A stretch of 14,902 bases of DNA from JAJDGF01 sp031549325. GTDB lineage: Bacteria; Bacillota; Clostridia; Christensenellales; Aristaeellaceae. Below, piece by piece: positions 1-7,703 of the stretch. The notes under the pieces are model-generated. The model worked only from the letters and a program-made list of their open reading frames with translations. It did not search any database and was not told where the DNA came from. Position 1 is the first letter of the stretch; each line of letters opens with the position of its first letter. The stretch lies in the NCBI GenBank assembly GCA_031549325.1, contig JAVBQA010000079.1:1-14902 (forward strand), given 5' to 3'. Position numbers and translations under genes: made by a program.

Positions 1-245
1 GGCACGGCCAGCTCCCGGCACCACTGATCGAACAGCGCGTTGCCGCGCACGTTCAGCGCGGCCTCCAGCGAGCCGGGCGGGCAGTCGTAGCCCGCGTGCA
101 CGATGGCGCTGTTGGCCCGCGACGCGCCCATGGCCACGTCGGGCGCGCCGTCCAGCAGCGCGACCCGCAGCCGGGTTTTGGACAGCCCCCGCGCGATGGC
201 GCTGCCCGTGATGCCCGCGCCGATGATGGCGACGTCGTAGAGCAC
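1..245 (-). CDS. NAD(P)/FAD-dependent oxidoreductase, glycerol-3-phosphate dehydrogenase-like (5' part only)
   Basis: Only about the first 81 residues are in the window; the gene runs off the left edge. The N-terminus YDVAIIGAGITGSAIARGLS is a Rossmann dinucleotide-binding fold (GxGxxG, here GAGITG) for the FAD ADP moiety. It is followed by an acidic residue at the end of the second strand (ALLD). The stretch SRANSAIVHAGYDCPPGS and then LNVRGNALFD matches the GlpA/LhgO-type DAO family, which includes anaerobic glycerol-3-phosphate dehydrogenase and L-2-hydroxyglutarate oxidase. Those two cannot be separated from this fragment. I chose the GTG at 245 because GGGGAG (260-255) lies 9 bases upstream and the protein then begins MLYDVAIIGAG. 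An in-frame ATG at 254 touches the GGGGAG with no spacer. The gene is divergent from recJ, with its own promoter and a terminator-like hairpin in its leader. Confidence 0.8.
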   Translation of the reverse strand, partial: MLYDVAIIGAGITGSAIARGLSKTRLRVALLDGAPDVAMGASRANSAIVHAGYDCPPGSLEAALNVRGNALFDQWCRELAV

Positions 246-271
246 GGCCTTCATCTCCCCTTTCAGCGTGC

Positions 272-322
272 AAAAAAGCCGCGCGCAACAGCGTCCGACG
301 CACGGACACCGTTGCCACGGCT
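272..322 (-). terminator. Leader hairpin plus T-run (possible attenuator) before the FAD oxidoreductase
   Basis: Read on the minus strand, arms AGCCG / GCAAC / GTCCG pair with CGGAC / GTTGC / CGGCT. This gives 15 pairs in three blocks separated by small internal loops, with loop TGCGT. The hairpin (322-277) is followed directly by TTTTT (276-272). It lies after the predicted transcription start (about 344) and before the ribosome binding site (260-255), so it would stop transcription in the leader. No T-run follows on the plus strand, so it does not serve recJ. Confidence 0.65.
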
Positions 323-350
323 TCTCTAATACTCTTGCCCTGACCCCATC

Positions 351-380
351 ATTGTAGCGCGGGAAAGCGCACTTGTCAAG
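351..380 (-). promoter_or_regulatory. Sigma-A promoter for the FAD oxidoreductase
   Basis: The -35 is TTGACA (380-375), a perfect match. The spacer is 18 bases and the -10 is TACAAT (356-351), five of six consensus bases. The predicted start is near 344, about 100 bases before the start codon. It is back to back with the recJ promoter, the two -35 boxes being about 19 bases apart. Confidence 0.75.
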
Positions 381-399
381 GATCTTTCGCCGCGGGGAA

Positions 400-428
400 T
401 TGACGGCCTTCGCGCAAAACGCTATACT
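400..428 (+). promoter_or_regulatory. Sigma-A promoter for the recJ-rel-dtd operon
   Basis: TTGACG (400-405), a 17-base spacer and TATACT (423-428) give five of six consensus bases in each box with ideal spacing. The start would fall near 435, leaving a leader of about 27 bases before the recJ ATG. No other clear promoter is visible before the terminator at 8874, so this probably drives the whole seven-gene cluster. Confidence 0.75.
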
Positions 429-461
429 ATATAGTTATCACGGCGCATTGCGAGGATACAT

Positions 462-2834
462 ATGCTAAGATTGGCACAGCGCGCGCAGGGCGCGGCGGGA
501 TTCGACCGGCCGGAGGGCATGCCCAAGCTGCTGCACCGGCTGTTGTGCGCGCGCGGCATGGAGAGTTTGGAGGACGCCGAGCGCTTCCTGAACCCGGATC
601 ACAGCCAGCTGAACGACCCGATGCTGCTGTCCGGCATGGGCGAGGCCGTGCGGCTGATTCGGGAGGCCGCCCGGGCCGGGCAGACCGCCTGCGTTTTTGG
701 CGACTACGACGTGGACGGCGTGTGCGCCACGGCGATTCTGATGCAGTCGCTGCCGCACGCCGGGCTGCACTGCTTTCACCACATCCCCTCCCGGCACGAG
801 GACGGCTACGGCCTGAACGACCAGGCGGTGCGGGACATCGCGGAACGCGGCGCGAAGCTGCTGATCACGGTGGACTGCGGCGTGACGGCCGCCGCGCAGG
901 TGGCGCTGGCGCAGAGCCTGGGGCTGACCGTGATCGTGACCGACCACCACCAGCTGGGCGAGGTTCTGCCCGCGTGCACGCTGGTGAACCCGCTGCTGAA
1001 CGACTACCCCTGCCCGTTCCTGTGCGGCGCGGGCGTGGCGTTCAAGCTGGCCCAGGCGCTGGACGCGGACTTCGCGCCGTCCCTGATCGACCTGGCGGCG
1101 CTGGCCACCGTGGCCGACGTGGTACCTTTGCAGCGCGAGAACCGCGCGATCGTGGCGCTGGGGCTTTGCGCCATGCGCGAGCATCCCCGCCCGGGCGTCG
1201 CCCAGCTGGCCGCGCGGGCCGGCGCGGACACGGACACCCTGCGCGCGGGCAACATCGCCTTTCAGCTGGGGCCCCGGCTGAACGCGGGCGGGCGGCTGGG
1301 CGACGCCGAGCGCGCGCTGAACCTGCTGCTTGCCCAGTCCAAAGAGCAGGCGCAGCCCCTCGCCGAGGCGCTGGAGCGCGAGAACCAAAGCCGCCGCGAG
1401 GTGGAGCTCGGCATCCTCGGGCAGGCGGGCGAGCGCATGGCCGGGTTCGACTTTGTGAACCGGCGCGTGATCGTGCTGCACGGGGACGACTGGAACGTGG
1501 GCGTCATCGGGCTGGCGGCGTCGCGGCTGGTGGAGCAGTGGGGCTTGCCCACGGTGCTGCTCACCGGCGCGGGCGACGTGCTGCACGGCTCGTGCCGGTC
1601 CATCCCGGGCGTGGACATCCACCAGGCGCTGACCGCCGTGGCGCGGCTGCTGACGCGCTTTGGCGGCCACAAGCAGGCCGCCGGGCTGACGCTGCCGCGC
1701 GGCAACCTGGACGCGTTCGCGGACGCGCTGAACCTGCACATGCTAAAAACCTGCGACCCGGCGTGCTTCATCCCCCAGCAGGTCTACGACGCGGACGCCG
1801 GGCTGTCCGAGATCGACGAGGCGCTGATCTCCCTGATCGAGCGGCTGGAGCCGTTCGGCTTTGGCAACCCGTCGCCGGTGTTCCTGTCGGAGGCCCGGAT
1901 CGAGTCGGCCCGGCGCGTGGGGCAGGCGGGCGCGCACCTGTCGCTCATGGTTTCGGAGGGCGGCGCCAGGCGCGGCGCGATCGGGTTTCGCATGGGCGGG
2001 GCGGACGCACCCGAGCGCGCGCGGCGGCGCTTCCTGTATGCGCCCAAGCTGAACACCTGGGGCGGCAACACCTCGGTGCAGCTGGAGCTCAAGGCGCTGC
2101 TGCCGCTGCCCCACGGGCAGGCGCTCGCCGAGGCGGCTTCCCGCTACGACGCGCTGCTACAAGCGTTTTTAACAGAAAGGTTCTATAATGGGGTTTATGC
2201 GCGGGATTGGGCGCGGCCCCAGGCGGGCTGCCCGGACGCCTCCCAGCCGATTCGCGCCATGCTGGACTCGCCCTACGGCACGCTGGCCGTGGCCACCGGC
2301 ATTCCGGCGCTGCAAGCCTTTCTTGAAACCTCGGCGCTGGCGGGCGCGGACGAGCGGTTCGAGCTGCTCATCGGGCGCTGGCCGGACGGGCGGCTGCCGG
2401 TGAACGCCGTGTGCCTGCTGCCCCGCTCTGAGCCCCCCGCCGGCTACGCCGACATTTACGCGCTGGACGCGCCGCTGGCGCTGTGGCAGAACCTGCCGGA
2501 CGCGCGGCGCCAGCAGCGCGGCCGGGCCGGGTGGCTCGATGAGCTGCCGGACCTGGACTCGCTGCGCACGCTGTACCGCATGGTCAAAGATTTTGAAAAG
2601 CGCCCCTTTGTCGCGCGCGGCGCCGACCCGCTGCTGGATTCGCTGCTGGCGGACGGCCAGCTGCCCGCGGCCGCCATCGCGCTGGGGCTTCTGGTGCTGA
2701 AGAACATGGAACTGGTCGACTACCGGCCCGAGCCGCCGCTGCTGCGGCTCGGGCCCCAAACCAAGGCCGATCCGGCAGCGGATCCGCTGTTTCAATGCAT
2801 CCGGGCGCTGGCCCAGTGGGAAGGAGGTGACTGA
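462..2834 (+). CDS. recJ: Single-stranded-DNA-specific 5'-3' exonuclease RecJ
   Basis: RecJ degrades single-stranded DNA 5' to 3' in recombination and repair, using Mn2+/Mg2+ held by DHH-family motifs. All are visible: FGDYDVDG (residues 79-86), TVDCG (136-140), TDHHQ (160-164) and ATVADVVPL (215-223). The DHHA1 half has NAGGRLGDAERA (274-284 region), HGDDWNVGVIGLAASRL (340-356) and GGHKQAAGLT (401-410). An OB-like segment starts near LEPFGFGNP (462-470). At 790 residues it is longer than the E. coli enzyme (577) but matches the long Bacillus/Clostridia form with an extra C-terminal domain. GAGGA at 452-456 sits 5 bases before the ATG. It is the first gene of the operon, and its last codons (2821-2830) double as the rel ribosome binding site. 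A short AT-rich patch (about 2158-2200) does not disturb the frame. Confidence 0.97.
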   Translation: MLRLAQRAQGAAGFDRPEGMPKLLHRLLCARGMESLEDAERFLNPDHSQLNDPMLLSGMGEAVRLIREAARAGQTACVFGDYDVDGVCATAILMQSLPHAGLHCFHHIPSRHEDGYGLNDQAVRDIAERGAKLLITVDCGVTAAAQVALAQSLGLTVIVTDHHQLGEVLPACTLVNPLLNDYPCPFLCGAGVAFKLAQALDADFAPSLIDLAALATVADVVPLQRENRAIVALGLCAMREHPRPGVAQLAARAGADTDTLRAGNIAFQLGPRLNAGGRLGDAERALNLLLAQSKEQAQPLAEALERENQSRREVELGILGQAGERMAGFDFVNRRVIVLHGDDWNVGVIGLAASRLVEQWGLPTVLLTGAGDVLHGSCRSIPGVDIHQALTAVARLLTRFGGHKQAAGLTLPRGNLDAFADALNLHMLKTCDPACFIPQQVYDADAGLSEIDEALISLIERLEPFGFGNPSPVFLSEARIESARRVGQAGAHLSLMVSEGGARRGAIGFRMGGADAPERARRRFLYAPKLNTWGGNTSVQLELKALLPLPHGQALAEAASRYDALLQAFLTERFYNGVYARDWARPQAGCPDASQPIRAMLDSPYGTLAVATGIPALQAFLETSALAGADERFELLIGRWPDGRLPVNAVCLLPRSEPPAGYADIYALDAPLALWQNLPDARRQQRGRAGWLDELPDLDSLRTLYRMVKDFEKRPFVARGADPLLDSLLADGQLPAAAIALGLLVLKNMELVDYRPEPPLLRLGPQTKADPAADPLFQCIRALAQWEGGD

Positions 2835-2836
2835 TC

Positions 2837-5065
2837 TTGTCAGAACGAAGCGGTACCCAGACCGAGGTGCAGGGCGTCGACCCGCAGCTCACTTCGCTGC
2901 TGCAAAAGATCAACCACTATCACCCGGGCGACGACCTGGCGCTGGTCGAGCGCGCGTTTCAGTTCGCGCAGGACGCCCACGCCGGGCAGAAGCGCAAGAG
3001 CGGCAAGCCCTACTTCACCCACCCCTACCGCGTGGCCGACATCCTGGCCGACATGATGCTGGACGCCACGACCATCGCGGCGGGGCTGCTGCACGACTGC
3101 GTGGAAGACGTGGACAACGTCAGCATCGAGACGGTGGAAAAGGCGTTCGGCGCGGACGTGGCCGCGCTGGTGGACGGCGTGACCAAGCTGTCCCGGCTCG
3201 ACTTCACCTCCAAGGAGGAGCAGCAGGCCGAGTCGCTGCGCAAGATGTTCCTGGCCATGGCCAAGGACATCCGCGTGGTGCTGATCAAGCTGGCCGACCG
3301 GCTGCACAACATGCGCACCCTGAAGTTCCAGAGCGTGGAGCGCCAGCTGCCCATCGCGCGGGAGACCATCGACGTGTACGCCCCGCTGGCGCACCGGCTG
3401 GGCATCTCCACCATCAAGTGGGAGCTGGAGGACCTGGCGCTTCGCTACATCGACCCGGAAGGGTACTACGCGCTGGTGGAAAAGGTGGGCATGAAGCGCG
3501 AGGAGCGCGAAAAGTCCATCGTGAACGTGATCGCCGTGCTGGACGGCGCGCTGAAGGATCAGGGCATCACCGCCGAGATCGACGGCCGCCCCAAGCACTT
3601 CTATTCTATCTACAAAAAAATGCAGGGCCAGGGCAAGAGTTTTGACCAGATCTACGACCTGATCGCCATCCGCCTGATCGTGACCACCATCCCGGACTGT
3701 TACGCCGCGCTGGGCGTGGTGCACACGCTGTGGACCCAGGTGCCCAACCGCTTCAAGGACTACATCTCCATGCCCAAGGGCAACATGTATCAGAGCCTGC
3801 ACACCACCGTGGTGGGCATGGGCGGGCTGTCCTTCGAGGTGCAGATCCGCACCAAGGAGATGCACAGAACCGCCGAGTTCGGCATCGCCGCGCACTGGCG
3901 CTACAAAGAAGGCAAGCAGTCGGACACGCTGGACAACAAGCTCTACTGGCTGCGCCAGATCCTGGACTGGCAAAACGAGACCCGCGACCCGGACGAGTTC
4001 ATGGACGCGCTGAAGGTGGACCTGTTCAGCGACGAGGTGTTCGTGTTCACCCCCAAGGGCGACGTGGTGAGCCTGCCCCGCGGCGCGACCCCGCTGGACT
4101 TTGCCTACAGCATCCACACCGCCATCGGCAACAAGTGCGTGGGCGCGAAGGTCAACGGCCGCATCGTGCCGCTGAACAGCGCGCTCGAATCGGGCGACTT
4201 CGTGGAGGTCATGACCAGCTCGTCCTCCCACGGGCCGTCCCGCGACTGGCTGCAGTTCGTCAAGACGAGCGAGGCCCGAAGCAAGATCCGCGCCTGGTTC
4301 AAGCACGAGTTCCGCGACGAGAACCGGGACAGCGGCCGCGAGATGCTGGAAAAAGAAGCCAAGCGCATGGGCTACTCCTGGAGCCAGCTGCACAAGCCGG
4401 AGTACCTGGAGCCGGTGTACAGCCGCTACACGCTGTCCTCGCTGGACGACCTGTACATCACCGTGGGCTTCGGCGGGCTCAGCACCACCCAGATCCTGAA
4501 CCGGCTGATCGAGGAATACAAAAAAGCCACCCGGCCCGACGTGCCCGAGGTCAAGGTCGTCTCCCAGGCCGAGGCGCAGAAGGTGCGCGAGGAGGCGCTC
4601 AAGCGCCAGGCGCACGGCAGCCACGGCATCATCGTCGAGGGCGAGCCGGGCATGCTGGTGCGCTTCGCCAAGTGCTGCACCCCGCTGCCGGGCGACGACA
4701 TCATCGGCTACATCACGAGGGGGCGCGGCGTGTCGGTGCACAGAAGCGACTGCGTGAACATGGCCGATTTCAAAAAGACCCCCGAGCGCCTGATCCACAC
4801 CGCCTGGGAGAGCGGCAGCGGCGGCGCTTACAACGCCGACATCCAGATCGTGGCCTATGACCGCATGGGCCTGCTGGCCGACATCTCCATGCTGTTCAGC
4901 AAGATGGAGGTGTCCATCGTGGCGCTCTCCGCCCGCGTGGACAAAAACCGCAACACCATCATCAACGTGACCCTGGGGATCCAGGATACCCAGCAGCTCG
5001 AGAAGATCATCAAGCAGCTGCTCAAGCGGCAGGACATCATCGAGGTGTTCAGGACGAGCGCGTAG
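2837..5065 (+). CDS. rel: Bifunctional (p)ppGpp synthetase/hydrolase (RelA/SpoT family)
   Basis: This makes and degrades the stringent-response alarmones (p)ppGpp from ATP and GDP/GTP; it is cytosolic and ribosome-associated. The 742 residues carry the full Rel domain order. The HD hydrolase domain has H62, HDCVED (86-91) and KLADRLHNMRT (151-161). The synthetase domain has GRPKHFYSIYKKM (250-262) and YQSLHTT (318-324). TGS spans about 397-458, the Cys-Cys region has AKCCTPLPGDD (611-621), and ACT spans about 667-742. An intact HDxxED and the RFKD motif (305-308), in place of the EFDD of E. coli RelA, mark it as bifunctional. It starts at TTG (2837), 6 bases after AAGGAGGTGA (2821-2830), a near-perfect Shine-Dalgarno lying across the end of recJ; the strong site compensates for the weak start. 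No apt gene lies between recJ and rel, unlike in Bacillus. Confidence 0.97.
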   Translation: MSERSGTQTEVQGVDPQLTSLLQKINHYHPGDDLALVERAFQFAQDAHAGQKRKSGKPYFTHPYRVADILADMMLDATTIAAGLLHDCVEDVDNVSIETVEKAFGADVAALVDGVTKLSRLDFTSKEEQQAESLRKMFLAMAKDIRVVLIKLADRLHNMRTLKFQSVERQLPIARETIDVYAPLAHRLGISTIKWELEDLALRYIDPEGYYALVEKVGMKREEREKSIVNVIAVLDGALKDQGITAEIDGRPKHFYSIYKKMQGQGKSFDQIYDLIAIRLIVTTIPDCYAALGVVHTLWTQVPNRFKDYISMPKGNMYQSLHTTVVGMGGLSFEVQIRTKEMHRTAEFGIAAHWRYKEGKQSDTLDNKLYWLRQILDWQNETRDPDEFMDALKVDLFSDEVFVFTPKGDVVSLPRGATPLDFAYSIHTAIGNKCVGAKVNGRIVPLNSALESGDFVEVMTSSSSHGPSRDWLQFVKTSEARSKIRAWFKHEFRDENRDSGREMLEKEAKRMGYSWSQLHKPEYLEPVYSRYTLSSLDDLYITVGFGGLSTTQILNRLIEEYKKATRPDVPEVKVVSQAEAQKVREEALKRQAHGSHGIIVEGEPGMLVRFAKCCTPLPGDDIIGYITRGRGVSVHRSDCVNMADFKKTPERLIHTAWESGSGGAYNADIQIVAYDRMGLLADISMLFSKMEVSIVALSARVDKNRNTIINVTLGIQDTQQLEKIIKQLLKRQDIIEVFRTSA

Positions 5066-5071
5066 CGCCGT

Positions 5072-5108
5072 CATTGAAAATCTTTGCCAGCGGGCAAAAT
5101 TTTCAATG
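5072..5108 (+). repeat. Long imperfect palindrome (hairpin) in the rel-dtd gap
   Basis: CATTGAAAAT-C-TTTGCC (5072-5088) pairs with GGCAAA-ATTTTCAATG (5093-5108). That is a 16-bp stem with a single bulged C and loop AGCG. There is no T-run after it, so it is not a classical terminator. It may be an RNA processing or stability element or part of an interspersed repeat. It lies 6 bases after the rel stop codon. Confidence 0.7.
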
Positions 5109-5117
5109 AGCAAGGAA

Positions 5118-5160
5118 CCAAGGCGGCGCCTCAAAACCCTCACGGTTTTGCGGGCGTTGG
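5118..5160 (+). repeat. Second extended hairpin in the rel-dtd gap
   Basis: CAAAACC (5132-5138) and GGTTTTG (5144-5150) form a 7-bp stem with loop CTCAC. It is extended by CGCC (5127-5130) with GGCG (5153-5156) and by CCAA (5118-5121) with TTGG (5157-5160), so 15 pairs in total with small internal loops. It ends 14 bases before the dtd ribosome binding site and has no T-run. Together with the preceding palindrome it fills most of the 126-base gap. Confidence 0.6.
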
Positions 5161-5191
5161 CGGGGACGCGATAGAGGAAGGATTATTCCCC

Positions 5192-5641
5192 ATGCGAGCA
5201 GTCGTCCAGAGGGTTACGGAGGCCTCCGTCCGCGTTGACGGGGAAGTGGTGGGCCAGATCGGCAAAGGGTACCTCGCGCTGCTGTGCGCGGAGCAGGGCG
5301 ACGCCGAAAGCGACGCGCAGTACATGGCGGACAAGCTGGCGAACGTGCGCATCTTCGAGGATCAGGACGGCAAGATGAACCGCTCGATTCTGGAGGAGGG
5401 CGGCGAAATTCTGCTGGTGTCCCAGTTCACGCTGGCGGGCGACGCGCGCCACGGCCGGCGCCCCAGCTTCAGCGCCGCCGCGCGGCCCGACGCCGCCGTC
5501 CCGCTGCTCGGGCGCGTCAGGGACGCGCTCACGGCAAGCGGCATTCGGGTGGCCGAGGGCCGCTTTCAGGCCGACATGAAGGTGTCGCTGACAAACGACG
5601 GCCCGGTCACGATTCTGCTGGACAGCAGAAAGACATTTTAG
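5192..5641 (+). CDS. dtd: D-aminoacyl-tRNA deacylase Dtd
   Basis: Dtd hydrolyses D-amino acids (and glycine mischarged on tRNA-Ala) from tRNA, protecting translation. The 149-residue product has the normal family length. It shows MRAVVQRVTEASVRVDG at the N-terminus, the active-site motif SQFTL (77-81) followed by GDARHGRRPSF (83-93), and the cross-subunit Gly-cisPro motif in NDGPVT (135-140). The ATG at 5192 is preceded by GAGGAAGGA (5174-5182) at 9 bases. An in-frame upstream extension (from 5084) lies wholly in the hairpin-rich gap and is not part of the family, so it was dropped. Rel and Dtd being neighbours is a conserved Firmicutes arrangement. The 126-base gap before it is the loosest junction in the operon. 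Confidence 0.96.
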   Translation: MRAVVQRVTEASVRVDGEVVGQIGKGYLALLCAEQGDAESDAQYMADKLANVRIFEDQDGKMNRSILEEGGEILLVSQFTLAGDARHGRRPSFSAAARPDAAVPLLGRVRDALTASGIRVAEGRFQADMKVSLTNDGPVTILLDSRKTF

Positions 5642-5670
5642 GCAATGCACAGCGCAAGGAAAGGGTTTCC

Positions 5671-6288
5671 ATGCTTCACATTGAACGGCTTTGCGTCGGT
5701 TTTTACGGGGAGAACGCCTACCTCGCCTATCTGGACGGGCGGGAGGACTGCTTTGTGGTCGATCCGGGCGACCGCGCCGACCTGATCGCGGGCGCGATCG
5801 CGCGCGCGGGCAGGTCGCTCACCCACATCCTGATCACCCACGGCCACTTCGACCACATCCTGGCCGCGCGCGACCTGAGGGAACAGACCGGCGCGCGGGT
5901 GCTGATCCACGCGCTGGACGCCCAAATGCTGCTGGACCCCGCGCCGCTGAAGCTGCCGCCCGAGGCGCAGCCGCTGTTTCACCCGCTGACCGCCGACGAG
6001 CGGCTCCAGGAGGGCGAGCTGGCCCTCTGCGGGCTCTTGGCGCAGGTGATCCACACCCCCGGCCACACGCCGGGCGGCGCGTGCTTCTACCTGCCGGCGC
6101 ACCGGGCCGTCTTCACCGGGGACACGCTGTTCCGGCACGGCTTTGGGCGCACCGACTTCGCGGGCGGCAGCACGGCGCAGCTGCGCCAAAGCCTGCTGCG
6201 GCTGCTGCAGCTGCCGGGGGACGTCATGGTCTATCCCGGCCACGACGAGGCCGCCCCCATGGCCGAGATCGCGGGGCGCTACCGATGA
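5671..6288 (+). CDS. MBL-fold metallo-hydrolase, glyoxalase II-like
   Basis: A 205-residue metallo-beta-lactamase-fold hydrolase, probably cytosolic, binding two metal ions. It shows the signature THGHFDH (56-62), then GHTPGG (131-136, H132), FTGDTLF (148-154, D151) and YPGHDE (188-193, H191). This is the complete ligand set of the YcbL/hydroxyacylglutathione-hydrolase-like group. It lacks the C-terminal substrate domain of true glyoxalase II, so the substrate is unknown. The ATG at 5671 follows AAGGAAAGG (5656-5664). Its TGA overlaps the hemZ start in ATGA (6285-6288), so the two are probably translationally coupled. The same gene sits between dtd and hemZ in many Clostridia, which is general knowledge and was not checked here. 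Confidence 0.92.
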   Translation: MLHIERLCVGFYGENAYLAYLDGREDCFVVDPGDRADLIAGAIARAGRSLTHILITHGHFDHILAARDLREQTGARVLIHALDAQMLLDPAPLKLPPEAQPLFHPLTADERLQEGELALCGLLAQVIHTPGHTPGGACFYLPAHRAVFTGDTLFRHGFGRTDFAGGSTAQLRQSLLRLLQLPGDVMVYPGHDEAAPMAEIAGRYR

Positions 6289-7703
6289 CGATTCGGACCA
6301 ACACCCGCTTTCAGGGCGACCTGATGGACGTGCTGCGGCTGTTCTATCCGTCCGGTGACGGCCCGGATCTGCGCCATGAACACCGCGAAACCGGCGGACA
6401 GTTCGTCGAATGGGTGTCCGCCTTGGGCGGGGAACCCCGGGCGTTCTCCTCCCCCGCCGCGTCCGGCACGCCGCTGGAGCTCGACCGCGCCGTCAAGCGC
6501 GCGGCCAAGATCGCGGTCTACGAGCTGCTGAAGGCGCGCACCGGCGCGCACCCGCCCTGGGGCAGCCTGACCGGCATCCGCCCGACAAGGCTGTTTTACG
6601 AGGCCGTCGAGCAGGGGCTGAGCCCGGAGGACGCCGAGCGGCAGATGATCCGGCGCTACGACGTGGACCCGGTGCGCGCTAGTCTGCTGCGCGACATCCA
6701 CCGGATGCAGCGCGGCCTGATTGAGCGCGCGCCGGACGAGTTCGACCTGTACATCGGCATCCCGTTTTGCACCACGCGCTGCGCGTACTGCAGCTTTTCG
6801 GCGGGCGAGATCGGCAACGGCAAGCTGGTCGAGCCGTATCTGGACGCGCTGCTTGTCGAGATGGAAGCCTCGGCCGCGCTGGCGCGCGCAAAGGGCATGC
6901 GCCCCCGCGCGGCCTACATGGGCGGCGGCACGCCCACCGCGCTGAGCGCCGATCAGCTGAACCGGGTGCTCGGGGCGGCCCAGCGGCTGTTTCCGGGCGC
7001 CGCTGAGTGGACGGTCGAGGCCGGACGGCCGGACACCATCGACCAGGACAAGCTGGCTGCGCTCAAGGCTGGGGGCGTCCGCCGGATCTCGATCAACCCG
7101 CAGACCTTCTCGGACGACACGCTGGCGCGCATCGGCCGCGCGCACACCGCCGAGGACACCCGGGCCGCCTACCAGCTGGCGCGGGACATGGGCGGTTTCA
7201 GCGTCAACATGGACCTGATCGCGGCGCTGCCGGGGGAGGACACGGCGCTGTTTGAGCGCACCCTTCTGGAAACCGTGCGGCTCGGCCCCGAGAGCGTGAC
7301 CGTGCACACGCTGGCGCTGAAGCACGGCAGCAAGCTGAACGAGCAGGGCTACGCCCAAGCCGACGCCCAGGGCGCGCAGGCCATGGTGGATCTGGCCCGG
7401 GACACGCTGCTGGGCGCGGGTTACCGGCCATACTACCTCTACCGCCAGAAATACATGGCGGGCAACCTGGAGAACGTGGGCTACGCCCGGTCCGGGCACG
7501 CCTGCGTCTATAACATCGACATCATGGAGGAGACCTGCCCGGTGCTGGCGCTGGGCGCGGGCGCGATCAGCAAGTGGCTGTTTCCCGGGGAGCGGCGCAT
7601 CGAGCGCGCGCCCAACCTGAAGAACATCGAGCTATACGCCCAGCGCGTGGACGAGATGGTCCGGCGCAAGCAAAAACTGATCTTGGAGGGAGAAACACCA
7701 TGA
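6285..7703 (+). CDS. hemZ: Radical SAM coproporphyrinogen dehydrogenase-like protein HemZ
   Basis: A 472-residue radical SAM enzyme of the HemN/HemZ group, predicted to act on coproporphyrinogen III without oxygen. The 4Fe-4S site is IPFCTTRCAYCSF (159-171) with C162, C166 and C169 in the CxxxCxxC pattern. The SAM-binding glycine motif is YMGGGTPT (211-218). An N-terminal extension of about 150 residues before the radical SAM core, with PPWGSLTGIRPTRL (90-103), is typical of HemZ and absent from HemN/HemW. The start is the ATG overlapping the stop of the MBL gene; a longer frame reaching upstream only reads through that gene. Its own TGA overlaps the ATG of the next gene by 4 bases (7700-7703). 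No other haem genes are in view, so the physiological substrate is an inference from family. Confidence 0.92.
   Translation: MTIRTNTRFQGDLMDVLRLFYPSGDGPDLRHEHRETGGQFVEWVSALGGEPRAFSSPAASGTPLELDRAVKRAAKIAVYELLKARTGAHPPWGSLTGIRPTRLFYEAVEQGLSPEDAERQMIRRYDVDPVRASLLRDIHRMQRGLIERAPDEFDLYIGIPFCTTRCAYCSFSAGEIGNGKLVEPYLDALLVEMEASAALARAKGMRPRAAYMGGGTPTALSADQLNRVLGAAQRLFPGAAEWTVEAGRPDTIDQDKLAALKAGGVRRISINPQTFSDDTLARIGRAHTAEDTRAAYQLARDMGGFSVNMDLIAALPGEDTALFERTLLETVRLGPESVTVHTLALKHGSKLNEQGYAQADAQGAQAMVDLARDTLLGAGYRPYYLYRQKYMAGNLENVGYARSGHACVYNIDIMEETCPVLALGAGAISKWLFPGERRIERAPNLKNIELYAQRVDEMVRRKQKLILEGETP

Noticed and set aside
96..329. Plus-strand 77-codon frame at the left edge
   Set aside because: It is antisense to the FAD oxidoreductase and its leader terminator and has no motif or ribosome binding site.
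465..1739. Long antisense open frame within recJ
   Set aside because: Its composition (rich in R, A, G, Q, H) is what the complement of a GC-rich gene gives; it has no family motif, and recJ on the other strand is unmistakable.
2158..2200. AT-rich patch in recJ with TATAAT (2184-2189), possible internal promoter
   Set aside because: The matching -35 position reads AAGCGT, far from consensus, and the patch encodes in-frame RecJ residues.
2840..5143. 767-codon antisense frame covering all of rel
   Set aside because: Its low-complexity His/Ala/Leu/Gln composition reflects mirrored third-position GC bias of rel. No domain is recognisable and rel has complete domains throughout.
5084..5191. Upstream in-frame extension of dtd or a small separate protein
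   Set aside because: It lies entirely in two hairpins, adds residues not found in Dtd, and the ATG at 5192 has a good ribosome binding site.
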